Source of the DNA: Acephala macrosclerotiorum | Lineage: Eukaryota > Ascomycota > Leotiomycetes > Helotiales > Mollisiaceae | Direction: 5' to 3' | DNA: 64,000 nucleotides | Assembly (NCBI GenBank): GCA_014904845.1 | Contig: MU119202.1 | Location: 930,001-994,000, forward strand | Part shown: positions 36,732 through 48,315 of the stretch, piece after piece | Position numbering within the stretch: position 1 is the stretch's first letter | Layout of the letters: each line of letters starts with the position of its first letter | Position numbers and translations under genes: made by a program | Notes under the pieces: generated by a model | Databases searched by the model: none | What the model saw: only the letters and a program-made list of their open reading frames with translations | Told to the model about the DNA's origin: nothing

Positions 36732-38396
36732 TTGACTGACACTGAAACTCGCCTCCAAAGGGTGCTCATTCATGTTGTGGGGGTATGGTCTATCTTCAGG
36801 GTCCCAACCTTCCGGGCTGAGGGGTTTTGCAGCTGGCAACCCCTCGACCTTTCTTTGCGTTTGCATGCACGGCCACATTCTTCCAAGTCACACATACCAG
36901 GGTCCAATATTCCCTTGGCTGGCTTGACGAGAATCGAATCGCTCAATTTAAGTCTCTTTGTGTGGCATCAGCAGCGACTCAGTATTCCGACCTTCCATTT
37001 CCTTCTGGCGTTCAGTTCGTTTGTTTCGACAGCGACAAGATACCCTAAATACCCCACGCTGCATTTCACATTTCCCGGAGCATCGCCACTTCATTTCAAA
37101 ATTGTCCACACAGCAGCATACGACAAATACGACACAAATATTACGACAGTCTTTACCTTGCGATTTCTTTCTTTTCTTTTACTTTTCGCCTTATGCAACG
37201 ACGTTTAATGGGAAGGGTTATGACTTGGATGGATGGATATGAAAATATTAATGGATTCATTGGTGGATTCATTGATGGATGTGGAGATGGAGACATGATG
37301 AGATCATGGAAGAGATGACTTGCGTTGATTTTCCCATAGACGTCTAATTATTTGAGCTTGCCCCCCTTGATTGTTTTTGCGTCAATAGGCTCGTGATTCG
37401 GACATTGCTGAGGCTGTTCTGCTCTAGAAGCCGCGAGACCATCTGATTTGAGATTTCGCGGAGACCATAGGCTACCTTCGTGAAGGTCTCCAACCCCCTC
37501 GACCATTCCGATCATTTCATTCGTTACTTCCTAACTTCTCTGAGTGGGAGGGGCAGCTAGGCTCGGTATAAAACGCTGTATCTGGCTCTTGTGGTTATCA
37601 GACATGAGTAGAAATCCATTGGGAGCCTCGACATTGCTCTCGCTAACAACAAGGAGCGAAAAGGGGGTAACTCGGATATTTCAAACCAATCAAAGTTGCA
37701 GCATGATTCACGGAGTTAGCTGACCAATGAAGGAGCTTTGTGCTCAGTTATGGCCGAATAATGGTATATTGCTGAGTATCTAGATTCGGGACTGACAATA
37801 AAGTGAGCTGAGATGTAGCTTGGACCGAGAGGAAGGTTGGCAAGAGAAGGTGGACGCTGTCTCATGGTCTTTCGAGGGTTCGTGGGAGATAAAGAGGCGG
37901 TGACAAGATGCTTTTAGGTGCTGGAGAGGGGAAACTATTGGCGGTGGTAAGGGGAGAGGTGGACATGAAGTTGGGTTATTTGTCTTCTTCTCGACTTGGT
38001 GACTGCTGAGGAAGCTAGTCTGTAGGTTAGCGTCTTCTGTGCGCCACTCTGTCCTTGAACTTCCCAATGTCGATTTCTCGCTTTGAGACTATGCAATACT
38101 GTTGAAGTCCGTTCCAATTCGAGAGGGTATCAGCTACCAGTAGGTGCATGCCAACAAGATGAAATATTCAGATACCTTCTTGCCATTTACCTAAGCTCGG
38201 TCCAGAATCCCCTTTTGTGTCAGACATCGTGTAAAACCCAAGTCCATAAGCAAATCGCATAGAGGGACATATTCCTTGCACCTGACTGTCTGATATCTTC
38301 ATTGATTTCTGAATACTAAGCGTACAAGCTTTTCATTCCCAAACGCCATATTCTCTGCCCTTGCGATGCAGCAAAATAGCCATCCCACCTGCATAT
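36732..38396. other. Intergenic, no gene seen
   Basis: 1.7 kb between convergent genes. It includes an imperfect gatggattcattg-type short repeat tract (37225-37300). No supported gene or RNA. Confidence 0.5.
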
Positions 38397-39438
38397 CTAC
38401 TCCTCAATAGTCTTAACACACTCCCATTCCCCCTTCAGATTCTCCTTCCACAAGGTGACCTTGTTATCTCCCGCACTAACCGCCAACACGTTCCCACTCA
38501 AACTCCAGCTAACTCTCCATAGCACAGTGTCAAAGCTCAAAACCTTGCTGTTCCATACTCCAGGTTGGTTAGGATCGCTCGTCCAGATTCTGACCGTCTT
38601 GTCTTGACTCGCAGACGCAATATAGCTCTTTTGCAACACCGTAGGCGACCAAGCAACATCCCGAACCCAATCCGTATGTCCCGTCAACGGTTCCCGTTCC
38701 TGCTTATAATTCTGGCTCGCAGAATCGAAGCTCCACAGCCTCAACATATTATCACTTCCTCCCGTAACGAATCTCCTAACTCCTCCCTGACCACCAGCAC
38801 TCGAAACCAGAGATCCAGGACTCGTGCTAGGTGCCCAGCTCACAGAGTTGACTCCGACACCATGCGCCTGAAAGATCTTGTGATCCATGCTGTTGTCTTT
38901 GAATTCTAGTACGGAGACATTGCCGTCGGAGGAGGCGCAGGCGAGTAGACAACCGGATTCGTGGGGTGACCAGGAGATTATGTTTACGGATGCGGTGTGC
39001 AGGGCGAAATCGAAGACTTTGGTCCATGTTGAGCCTTGTTCACGCCAGATGAAGACTTTGCCGTCGTAACCTGCTGATGCGAGGATGTTGCCGTATTTTG
39101 GATGGGCCCAGGAGACGGACCAGACGGCGCCTTCGTGACTGGGGGAATATTAGTTACATTCGTTGGTTGGAGAATAGGAGGGAAGTGTACCCTTTGAGTG
39201 TCTCTGTCAGCTTGTGCGATTCACCCTCTACCTCAAAGATCTTGACGGTCTTGTCGGATGAGCAGGTTGCGAGGCGTCGGCCGTAGTAATCGAGGACTGC
39301 ATCGTGCTAGGAGAATGATCAGCTACTGTTCTTGAAATGTTTCGCGCTCGTTGATTTGCGCCCAATAGCTCGATTTCTCGGAAATAGGAGGCTTACAATC
39401 ATATCATCATGACCCGAGTTCGAAATAACTTGTGCCAT
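38397..39438 (-). CDS. SEC13: COPII coat / nuclear pore WD40 protein Sec13
   Basis: Three exons, 39438-39397, 39306-39191 and 39138-38397, give 299 residues (yeast Sec13 is 297). It starts [25 protein letters not shown]. Six WD-type blades follow: [47 protein letters not shown], the [16 protein letters not shown] block, [31 protein letters not shown] and [14 protein letters not shown]. It pairs with Sec31 in the COPII cage and with Nup84-complex members at the nuclear pore. Conserved residues cross both intron junctions. It is head to head with PEX20. Confidence 0.95.
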
Positions 39439-39912
39439 CTTCACACAAACTTGAATGGTGTTGTGTACAAGAAATGGTTGAAGACACGAAGTCAAAATCC
39501 TAGAGCTTCTGTCGTGCTGGCCTTGTCTGGAGTTCGATGTTCTGATGGAACTTACCGTGGCATCGGAGAAAACAAGGGCCGATGAGGCTAGAATTGTGGG
39601 TCTTGGCCTGGAACACCTTCTGCCATCGCGGGGCATTCGAACTTTCCATCCTTCACATGCGACATGCTTCACTTCAACTTTACCGTCGCTTTCACTCTTC
39701 TTCTTGAATAAGCGAAGTCTTTTATTTCGTATTGGAAAGCATAAGTTCTTCGTTCCTTTATTATTACTTCACTTTTGCACATAACTCGCATTCACCGCAT
39801 CGATGCCGTTGACGCCATAGCCTCGGCTTGACATCCGTACATAAGTAATTCGTCTTCGAGATTGAAGACTTCCTCGAACAACCTCCGACACAACCACAAA
39901 CAGACCGACGAG
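39439..39912. promoter_or_regulatory. Divergent promoter, SEC13 / PEX20
   Basis: 474 bases between opposing start codons of a secretion gene and a peroxisome import gene. No discrete element is assigned. Confidence 0.4.
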
Positions 39913-40997
39913 ATGGCGGATAGTATGTGTGGTCCATCGAATGCTCTGCAGAACTTCCAAAAGCATAGCACTGTCGACCGCACACTTCAACAAGACCGAC
40001 TAATCTCTCGACAATCTCCCTCACAGGTAAATTTACCCAGCCGCTCGAGTTCATTCATGTCTAACATCGTCCTCAGGGCTTCCGATCTTCTGGGCCAAAT
40101 GCAGGTCTCTTAGACCACGAATTCGAATCCTTCCAAGCTGGTCAATTACCTCTTGATCATGGCTTCCAACAAAATACCTTCCAGCATGCGCCTCCGAGTA
40201 TGCAGCAGCCAGGACCTGCAAACTGGGCAGCAGACTTCCAAAGAATGAATATCTCGAGTCCGGCGCCTCAAATTCAGCAGCAATCATATGGTATGCATGC
40301 TCAACAAAGACTGGATACTGGTGGTTGGCATCAAGACTTCGCCCGGCAGCAAAACCAAATGGCAGAGAGCTCGAACATACAAATCCCTTCTCACACCAAC
40401 AATCCCTACAGCTACTCACCTATGCCTGTTATGGGTATGATGAACCAATTCTCCCAGATGACACCCCAATCCAACATCTCGATAGCCCAGCAGAAGCAGC
40501 CAGAGGAGGCATTCGATGATGAAGCATTCGCACGAGCTTTCGAGGAGGCAGCCCAAGCAGAAATGGAGTCCATGCAGGAACCTACTCAAGAGTCTACCCA
40601 AAACTCTACTCAACATGTAGAGATGGGACAAGAAATTCTGCTCGACGAATCAGCCGAAGTCCTCATGGCTTCGGACGACTTACAGACGACTTCGGATGAA
40701 CTGCTGGACCAAGAGCGCATCGGAGCAGACACCATCCACGACCCATTCAAGCAAGATGAGGTAAAGCCCGAGCACCAAGACCCCGAAGAATTGGCCAGGA
40801 CCGCTGCGAAGCTACTCGATAGCGTTCAGCATGACCAAAGCGCGAAATTCCAGAACAGCCAATTCCTCTCATTAATGCGGCAGTTCCGAGACAAGGAGAA
40901 GACGGTAGAGGGTGATCATGTAGTTACGAAGAATAGGATAGGAGGAGATACGAATCGGGAAATGACCGACGAGAGATACCAGGTGCAAGGACCTTGA
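39913..40997 (+). CDS. PEX20: Peroxin 20, PTS2 co-receptor
   Basis: Two exons, 39913-40026 and 40077-40997, give 344 residues. It begins MADSMCGPSNALQNF; the Cys at position 6 is the conserved N-terminal cysteine used for receptor recycling in Pex20/Pex5-type proteins. Pentapeptides of WxxxF type occur (WAADF, WHQDF), which bind Pex13/Pex14. The C-terminal region FQNSQFLSLMRQFRDKE...VEGDHVV is the Pex7-interaction region typical of Pex20. The middle is Gln/Met-rich, then Glu-rich (PTQESTQNSTQ repeats). It acts with Pex7 to import PTS2 proteins in filamentous fungi. Confidence 0.9.
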
Positions 40998-41187
40998 ACG
41001 CTTGTACAATAGCATACCCCAGTTGACGACCGCATAGGATCAAATAAAACTACTCTGCGATGCCTTGAAACGCATGATTGATGGCAATCCTCCATTCCAA
41101 CGTACTCCCGTAAACGTGAGAAAGTTGATGCATATCCTCCTAAACGTGGATTCTCTTATTTCCACAATACTACACGCAGTAGTATCC

Positions 41188-42540
41188 ATGCCTCCTCCCC
41201 GATGTACCCATATCTTTCGCCAAGTCGCCAAGTTTACGGGCCCAATGGACACTTTGCTTGAGAAGCCATGGCTTATAAATCTACCCCATGTGAAGTACTT
41301 GGCGGATCTCGTATCCTACGGCGCTGAACTACCATTGAGAACAAAGGGACGTTTTGTCAAGGAGGATCTAGAATCCGATCCTGAAATGTCTCCTGCTGAT
41401 GCTGTCCTTGAACATGACCGCAGGTTGGCACAATCTAGTTCTGAATCGGCGAAGAGGCAAGCCGTTACTAGGGACCTGGGAGACGGGCTGTTAGAGACTT
41501 ACGTTTCCTCCCTCCTTGCTGTCGATGGAGAGACTCCTGAGGATGTGAAAAGGCGGGACAATGCACTACTGGATGTTCTCCCCTACAAAATCCTTGAGAC
41601 TGAAGACGATCATTGGATGGAGGTTCATCGTCAACGTGCAAGGGAGATTCTGGGTAGGCATGCCCAAGTCCGTGACATTTGCTCCTGCTATAGCATCTGG
41701 TCCCGCGATCTTAGCATATCTGATATCTTAGGATTCATGGATCTTATCGAGAAGACCGGACTGGCGAGTGATGAAGTCGTCGCTGAAGCGAATCGATTGG
41801 GGAGGAAGATATCTCTTTTCACAAGTGAGAGGATCTACCTGAAGTTTGATAGGGGAGAACGCCGCAGCATACAAGAACAACGTTTCTGGGATGCGGGGGA
41901 GATAGACAACACCATCGACATCGCACAAATCGGAGTAGCTCAAATATTCCTCAACGAAGTATCTAAAGGCGTATCTGAAGAGGAGATAATAGATTGCCGG
42001 GAACGATACAGAAAGCTCCTCGCAGAATCTAAAGCAGAGATTGACGGGGAATTCGCAGACGAGATCCAAGAACGGAAAGGGACTGGGGAGCCGGAGATTC
42101 CGATGATGCAGTTTATACTGAATATTAGGCAGCCGATAGAGAGATGGAAGGCTCAAGATGAGATGGCGGAGATGAATAGGGTGGCGACTATTGCGGATAA
42201 GATTTCTTTTGGGGTTGGGTTGAGTGAGGTGGAGAAGGCAATTTGGGAGAGGTATGAGAGGAGTGAGGAAGGAAAGAAGCAGCTTGAGGAGATTAGGAGT
42301 ATGTGACTCGCTGATGGTGGTCAGGGCTCAGCGGTGAACCTGTCCAGACTAGAGAAGAGAGAGGAAGTGAGCTCTGACTACCAGACAGCCGAACAACTGG
42401 GCAGCAGATTCGAAGATCCTGAAGAAATGAGAGATATGGCAGAGGAGAGTGTGGGGAGGAGAATGAGCAGAAGGAGGGGGCCAGTTGAGAGAAGGAGGAG
42501 CTATGCGTTTGATCGTTCTTCTAAGCGAGGCTTGCATTGA
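41188..42540 (+). CDS. Uncharacterised charged, helical protein
   Basis: Proposed exons 41188-42302 and 42348-42540 give 435 residues. The frame is open back to 41065, so an earlier start is possible; 41188 (MPPPRCTHIFRQV) is preferred as it leaves 190 bases after PEX20. The protein is helical and highly charged (DDHWMEVHRQRAREILGRH, DRGERRSIQEQRFWDAGEID, AKAIWERYE-like tail). At 42304-42306 a TGA interrupts the frame, and the next 78 codons in the same frame are equally charged and coding-like. A 45-base GT-AG intron (42303-42347) removes the stop. No transmembrane segment, signal or known domain is recognised. Confidence 0.55.
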
Positions 42541-42574
42541 TTTTTATTTGGTGTTCTGGAAAGAAAAGGAAAAA

Positions 42575-43010
42575 GGAGTTGATGGTCTTGGATTTGGGGA
42601 CACCAAGAGCTGGATCTCTACCAGGAAAAAAAAAAATCAACATTGGATGTGTTTGAAACACTTGGGAAAATAGAAGGCGGAGTCTTGAATACCGGAAATA
42701 TGCGAACGCCAGGAGCCGGATCTCCGCTGGAGAAAAAAAAAAGGGGTGCACCGTACTTCGAGTTGAGTTTGGATTGTATCGTTATTTGTCCTGTCTCTGA
42801 AAATAAAAAAAGGGCAGAGTTTTGGACCGTGGATGCGGGAGCACCAGGAGCTGGATCTCTGCCAGAAAAATAATGGTTGCATTGTACTGTATTGCATGTC
42901 AGGTCTGGTTCGAGGGTATGTTTGGTGGGCTGGGAAATAGAAGGCGGAGTTCTGGATCTTGGATATCAATACCAAGAGCTGGCCCTCCGTCACATAAATA
43001 TAATAATGTA
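42575..43010 (+). repeat. Degenerate tandem repeat, four units
   Basis: Four copies of a core reading roughly caccaggagctggatctctgcca followed by an A-run occur at about 42600, 42703, 42843 and 42971. Each is preceded by a related block (aatagaaggcggagttctggat). The spacing varies between about 100 and 140 bases. Units differ at many positions. They are noncoding as far as seen. Confidence 0.75.
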
Positions 43011-43187
43011 TAATTTGTAATTCGAGAATCATCGCACAAGACTCCTATTTCCGTTCCAACCCCATTCCAGCCTCCAATTCCCTGATATGAGCACTCGCGC
43101 CGTGAAAATGAGTAACGAATGCCCGCAACGACAGAAGAAGGAACGAGAGCGCGAACAACAAACACGTTTCCGGCCGATTTTGCTAGT

Positions 43188-44108
43188 TCAACGAGAGACT
43201 GGACTTCCTATGCCGTAGTTCAGGACGGGAATCCGGATATTGGGGTCCAATTGAAGACAAGTTTGCACAGAGCTTCAAAAGATTAGCGATTGAAGGAAGA
43301 AGATTGGAACATTCAACTTACGCATCATCCGTGTTGCAGAACAGGGAGTCACCGAATCCGGTGTAGTTGCTCGATGCTCGTAGTGTCGCTTGACCGGTTT
43401 GAAGTCTGCGCAGACTTCTGTCAGTTTTTATTATCAGACCAGCATCGAGCAACTTGATGGGCAACAGCAGAGCATGGAAATTGCTCGCTTATGGATATCC
43501 AAGAAGATCTATCCGTCTGAACTCTCGCTCGACCACCATTATCACAGTTCATGTCATAGTAGCCATTGGCGAAAACTTCTGTTCCAGAAAGTGGGCAGGT
43601 GTAGGTGTCGTTGCCGTAGGTGATGGTGAATGAGGCATCGCCGCCTTTACCACTGACAGAGACAAAGTTGTTGTTGATGAACTTAGATGGGACTGGGCAA
43701 GCGGAGTTCCAGGGGTTTGTTGCAACTGGCGCGTCCGATGCTAACACGGAATTAGCAAGGGTCCAATACGCAGAAGCTAGGATACATACAACTTGTTTTA
43801 TGCGGCTTGGTACCTTGCGTCGTTGAAGTGGCCGACAAGCTCGTTGAATCTGCCACTCGTGCATTGGCCGTGGCAGTACCTGAAAACGTAGTCAATGCTC
43901 CTATGTCACCAGGATTCCCAACAGTAAAACCTGATATGGTTGATGTGAAATCTCCAATTGTGGTTGTACGGGCTAAGATTTCAACATATTCAGGGTCCTC
44001 GAGCATATTGGCTAAGGTGTTTAACCGACGGCTAGGTCTAAAGTGTGGAAAACATGTGGCAAACGAAATAATGATGGCTGCAATCGGCAGGTACTGTTGG
44101 GACTTCAT
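43188..44108 (-). CDS. Secreted protein of unknown function
   Basis: Model of four exons, 44108-43793, 43740-43534, 43487-43322 and 43272-43188, giving 257 residues. It begins MKSQQYLPIAAIIISFATC, a signal peptide. A Thr/Ser-rich region (TTTIGDFTSTISG, SLSATSTTQGT) spans about 48-105. A cysteine-bearing domain follows: NPWNSACPVPSKF, ITYGNDTYTCPLSG, YYDMNCDNG, then FGDSLFCNTDDASVQTC and the end YGIGSPVSR. The third junction uses a weak donor (gtcgag, or gtggtc three bases earlier) but restores one open frame of 55 codons and an in-phase last exon. Without that splice the protein stops early at 43421. It could be an effector-like or surface protein; no family recognised. Confidence 0.5.
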
Positions 44109-45780
44109 TTTGAAACAGGCTATCGAGAATGTTTGAGATATGTTGGGATGTTGGGATGTTGGGATGTTGGGAACTCGGAACTTGCGGCTTGGCTTCTAGA
44201 ATGCTCATGCTTTGGATGAGCTATGAGATTTATATTCTCAAAACAGCGCTTTGAACACAAAAGCTGCCTGGTAGGATTTGGAGTGCCATGAGTGAACACA
44301 AGCTGCGCTCAATAACTGCACGTGTGCCTCTGTAACCTTCCATCTTGGTCATCGAGGATGCTCCGCACGAGCTTACTTGAGAACTCGAATGAGAGATTTG
44401 AAGATATATTCATCTATGTACAATCAATGCAAGGCATCGCACGAGGTCCTACCAGGAATAAAGATGGGCTATGCGATTGGACGGCGGGTCCCGAGTCGGT
44501 ATATGAACCCAAGTCCTATTGCGCCCTTCTTCCCCGCATTCTTCCAAATGAGATGGCCGTAAGCTTTTTGCCTGAATTGAAATTGTACTCGCGGTAAAGC
44601 AGAGGATTGGATAAAGAAACGCCACCTCATCGCAATATCAGATCGCCAGCATGGAATTATAGACCCATGTATCTGCTTAGATTATTCGATCTGGCGATTC
44701 CGTGTCCAATGCTAGGTATGTTGCAGATCCCTTCGGCAGTTTTGCTTGCTTTGACCTCCGGGACTCGCTCGTTCTCGTAAACACGTCATCAAAAATACAA
44801 GAACAAGAAACTCAAAATTAAATACAGACGCATTGCCAAGCCACGGCAGTGCCATCGAAAGCTTCCTTACTATCCATTCTGGATAAGATATGCGAGTAAC
44901 TATCCTCATCAAAAGACCGAGACCGAGCAGGAAACTGTCCCCTGTTACGAGCCATGGGTCGTTATTCGAATCCATTAATGTCGGATCATGTTTTTTTGCT
45001 CGCTCGAGGTCGAGCATGAAGGGAGGACAGATTTTCGCATCTCGTCGATGAGAAAGATGCCTCGCGCTTCACGTGAAAGCGGCATCGGCATGGATCAGCC
45101 CCCTCTACAGTTCTCCTTCTCGTGAGGATGTAACTTCGTAGTACCTGAGAAATCGATGTCTCGTGATAAACCTCAAGCAGACCGCCTTTGGAGTGCTCAG
45201 AACGGTTCACGACCCCGACAAGAGACCGAAGCTTCTGCCCTTCCATCTTGCTTCGGATTGGAGAGTGAAGTCGGAGCTCTCGAAAGGGGGCTCAAGCGAA
45301 CTTCGGCATTTTCGGGCGACGCAATTGGCTCCCATCTTGCGGCGTATTGGATCCTTGGAACGAATGGCGCCGTGGTGTGGTGGTGACGTTCAGTTTTGAA
45401 AGTCTACCTTGAACAATGCGACTGTCGAATTTTGCCATCGGTCTTTCCCAATCGAGTTGCTAGGCGTTTGCAAGCGATTGAGGAACGTGATGGCCACCCA
45501 AATGAATGGAACCCTCAGCTTCATGAGTGTATTTCTATTTCGTATTCTGAGATGGCTGTTGGAAAGTGTCCTCGTATCTAAACTGATGTACGTACATAGT
45601 AGCCTGGCGTTACCCTTCACCCATGCAATTTTCTAATCCCTCAACTTTACAAGCTGACAGCTTGGATGACTGTTTATCTTGCCTTGTGGTATTTTACAAC
45701 TGGCAGCCTCAGGTGAAGACCTTGCACTTGATGGCAAACGCCCTGTGATGGTTCTTGTATCGTCTACCTACCCACCGACC
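44109..45780. other. Intergenic, no gene seen
   Basis: 1.7 kb upstream of the secreted protein gene and downstream of the oxygenase gene. It contains an 8-base tandem repeat at its left edge (44140-44171). Short frames on both strands lack support. Confidence 0.5.
44140..44171 (+). repeat. Perfect (atgttggg)4 tandem repeat
   Basis: Four exact 8-base units, 32 bases before the start codon of the divergent-strand secreted protein gene, so in its leader or core promoter. Confidence 0.9.
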
Positions 45781-46838
45781 CTAAAATTTCACATTCGCCT
45801 CTCCATCTTCCCTCTTCTTTCCTCTCCCATATGTCTGTCCAAACCTCTCCCTCATATGCTCCTCCACAGTCAGGTACTTCTTCCCCTCCTCCCCACCTCC
45901 CAGCGGCGTCAACACACAATCCACATTCCCATCAAAGAAAAACGGCACCGAATATCTATCCTTCCCACTTTTATTCAACACTCGATGCAAACTACTCTTG
46001 TACACCCCACTCGTCCACATCTGTAACATGTCGCCAACGTTCACCACATACGCATCTTTCACTGGCGTGACGTCTTTCCATTCCTTGTTCCCGTAATCCC
46101 AGACTTGGAGGCCTCCGATTTGGTCTTGAAGTAACAGAGTAATCGCACCGAAATCAGTATGCGCTCCTGCTCCGAGCTGTAATTCATTGTTCGATTTATC
46201 GGGTGGATAATGCAAGAGTCGAATGGAGGATACAGCGTCATTGCTTGTAAATTCGTCGAAAACGGAGGGACCGTATGGCATCCCTGCTGCGATGGCGTCC
46301 ATTACTTTTAGAGCGAGGGTGAACATTTTGGCGAAATATTCTTCCATTGGCTTCTTGAAGATTTCTTCTGAGACGAGAGAGGAGGATGGCCATAGGTTGG
46401 GTCCCATTAGGAAGGCATTGTTTTGGACGCGGGGGTCGGTGGCGGGGATGTCTTGTCCTACGTAGAATCCCTTCTTCTGTCAGTGCAATTCTCTGTTCGA
46501 GAGGGTGTAAAACTCACCTCCTTCAAATCTGGTAATGTGCCCTCTTGTAACCCTTGCCCTCCGATTAATTCGTATCCTCTGTTGCTAGCACCGACGCTCT
46601 TTCCTCTGTCCAGCTTGACTTTCTCTTCCATAGGTAGCTTGAACAATGCTTCAGATCCCTTGAAAACTGCTTCTTGCAGCGAAGTTGGGATTCCATGTCC
46701 GATCAATTGGAAGAAACCAGTTGTTGTACATGCTGTCTTGATGTCGTTTACGATTTTTGAGGAGGCGGCGGAAGTGGGGTCGGAGAGGAAGGCTGTGAAG
46801 TCTATTGTTGGGACGGAGAATGGGATTGGGGACGTCAT
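45781..46838 (-). CDS. 2-oxoglutarate/Fe(II)-dependent oxygenase (isopenicillin N synthase-like)
   Basis: Two exons, 46838-46518 and 46470-45781, give 336 residues. The DIOX_N domain begins VPTIDFTAFLSD, with TGFFQLIGHGIP and NRGYELIGGQG. The 2OG-Fe(II) domain has the iron facial triad HTDFGAITLLLQD plus SLHRVLN, and the oxoglutarate-binding Arg in RYSVPFFF. The intron acceptor has two in-frame choices six bases apart (cag or aagaag); the second gives DLKE-GFYVGQD, the usual family junction. Fungal members of this family act on many small molecules; no cluster enzymes adjoin it, so the substrate is unknown. The start at 46838 (MTSPIPFSVP) sits at the usual distance from the DIOX_N motif; an upstream in-frame ATG would add 40 residues. 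Confidence 0.88.
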
Positions 46839-47433
46839 TTTTGCTTGAAGTTCTGGAGAAAGGCTGATGTTACAAGAGAGGAAAGAGGGATTGAGGTTGA
46901 ATATGGAGGCTCGACTATGCTTACAAGGCCTGGCTGGACTCATGATTGAGATCTCCACAGCCTTGTGTGAAGCCTCCTCTGCCCCACCTTTGAGATATGA
47001 GATAAGATTTTCGGAGATCGGCGGACTCCAATAGCATCAAAGTTAGATGATAGGTGAGAATCAAAAAATACCTTTGAGTTGGTTGGTTGATATACTTTGA
47101 TACGAGAGGAGTGTGGACTTCGCCTGTCGAGGAAGGCTGAGGGATGGTGTTCAAAGGGGCAGTAGCCTCGCGAGGGGTTGTGGTTCGGTAATCGACCTCT
47201 AACTTTTCGTCAAATTACTAGCCAATGCCTGGCATAGGTACCCCATGGATTGGCAAATTAAAATGAACATGTGGCAGAATCTGTGATTCGTATTCTGGAT
47301 CATTGCCATAGCTTTGAAAAGTTCGCAATTCCGTCTGTTGATTCCTAGCCAAACTTGAAGCTCGCAGAGCTTCCTAAGAAAGTAATATATATGTACAAAC
47401 CCCCAACCTCTTTTCTCCTCTTCCTCTGTCCAC
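46839..47433. other. Intergenic, no gene seen
   Basis: About 0.6 kb between two minus-strand genes. It presumably holds the oxygenase promoter and the 3-prime flank of nothing recognisable. No repeat noted. Confidence 0.5.
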
Positions 47434-48315
47434 TTAGTCCATAGCAGGAATGTTGATGCTGTCGATGTGCCAAACAGTCCCATCAGTGCTAACGCTCAAT
47501 CCGGTGTATGTAGTTCCGCCAGAGACGCCGAGCGTGTTGCCAAATGCAGTGTCGGAGGAAGCGAGAGTGATCGTGGTATTCTTATAGGTTTGTGCAGCGA
47601 TGGTGCCGTTGCAGTTACTATCGCATTCGGTGCCGGTTCCCCATCTGCTGAATATTAGCTGGAGTGAATAAAGGTGGAGAGATACGCACCCGGTCATTGG
47701 TCCAGATTTATGGGCGAAGGAGGAGAGATACTCGCCTGTTATGGCATTGGTGACATTTCTATAGATTCATTAACAGCTGCCAATGTAGTAGAAAATTCAG
47801 ACGTTAGGGGAACTGACTGGATCCAAGTCAATCCGTCAGCACTACGGCTGTATTCGATCCGAACTTCGTCTCCATCCTTTACCAAATGAGAGTCTCCATC
47901 CAGCTGCCCAAAGCTGCCAAATAACGATGCGCGAACACACCTGTTCTAGTCAGTCTCATTCATCATAACATCCATCAGTATATCTCCCTCAACCCCCCTT
48001 CCTTACCCTCTTTTTAGACATTGAGAAATATCCAACTCACCATTCTCCAGCCACAGCACCACACCACGAATTATCTGGCCAACTCTCCAACGTCGTCTGA
48101 ATCAAATCCCCTGTTCCATTACTCATCCCAGGCCAAAGGAATAGCTTTCCATTTTGCATCTTAGGAGCAGCGCCTGGAACAAGCGTGGTGACGGCATGGA
48201 TGATATGAGAAGTCGTTGGACCAAGGGACAGCGCACCGCCCCAGAAATTGTCCTTTCTCACCAATTTGGCGGATGCGAGAGTCGCGAACACGGGAAGAAT
48301 TTGAGCGAGATGCAT
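47434..48315 (-). CDS. Secreted beta-rich protein of unknown function
   Basis: Four exons, 48315-48041, 47940-47818, 47758-47690 and 47644-47434, give 225 residues. The signal peptide is MHLAQILPVFATLASA. The mature protein is Gly/Thr/Ser/Trp-rich with alternating hydrophobic residues: NFWGGALSLGP, KLFLWPGMSNGTGDLIQTTLESW, WCGAVAGEWCVRASLFGSFGQ, then GWGTGTECDSNCNGT and WHIDSINIPAMD. Even-numbered cysteines suggest disulfides. The pattern recalls concanavalin-like beta-sandwich proteins such as eqolisin peptidases, but I cannot place catalytic residues with confidence. Exon phases are all consistent, with the conserved-looking W-C and G-W junctions rebuilt across introns. Confidence 0.7.

Noticed and set aside
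45781..48315. Oxygenase and secreted proteins as a biosynthetic cluster
   Set aside because: Only one candidate tailoring enzyme and no backbone enzyme nearby.
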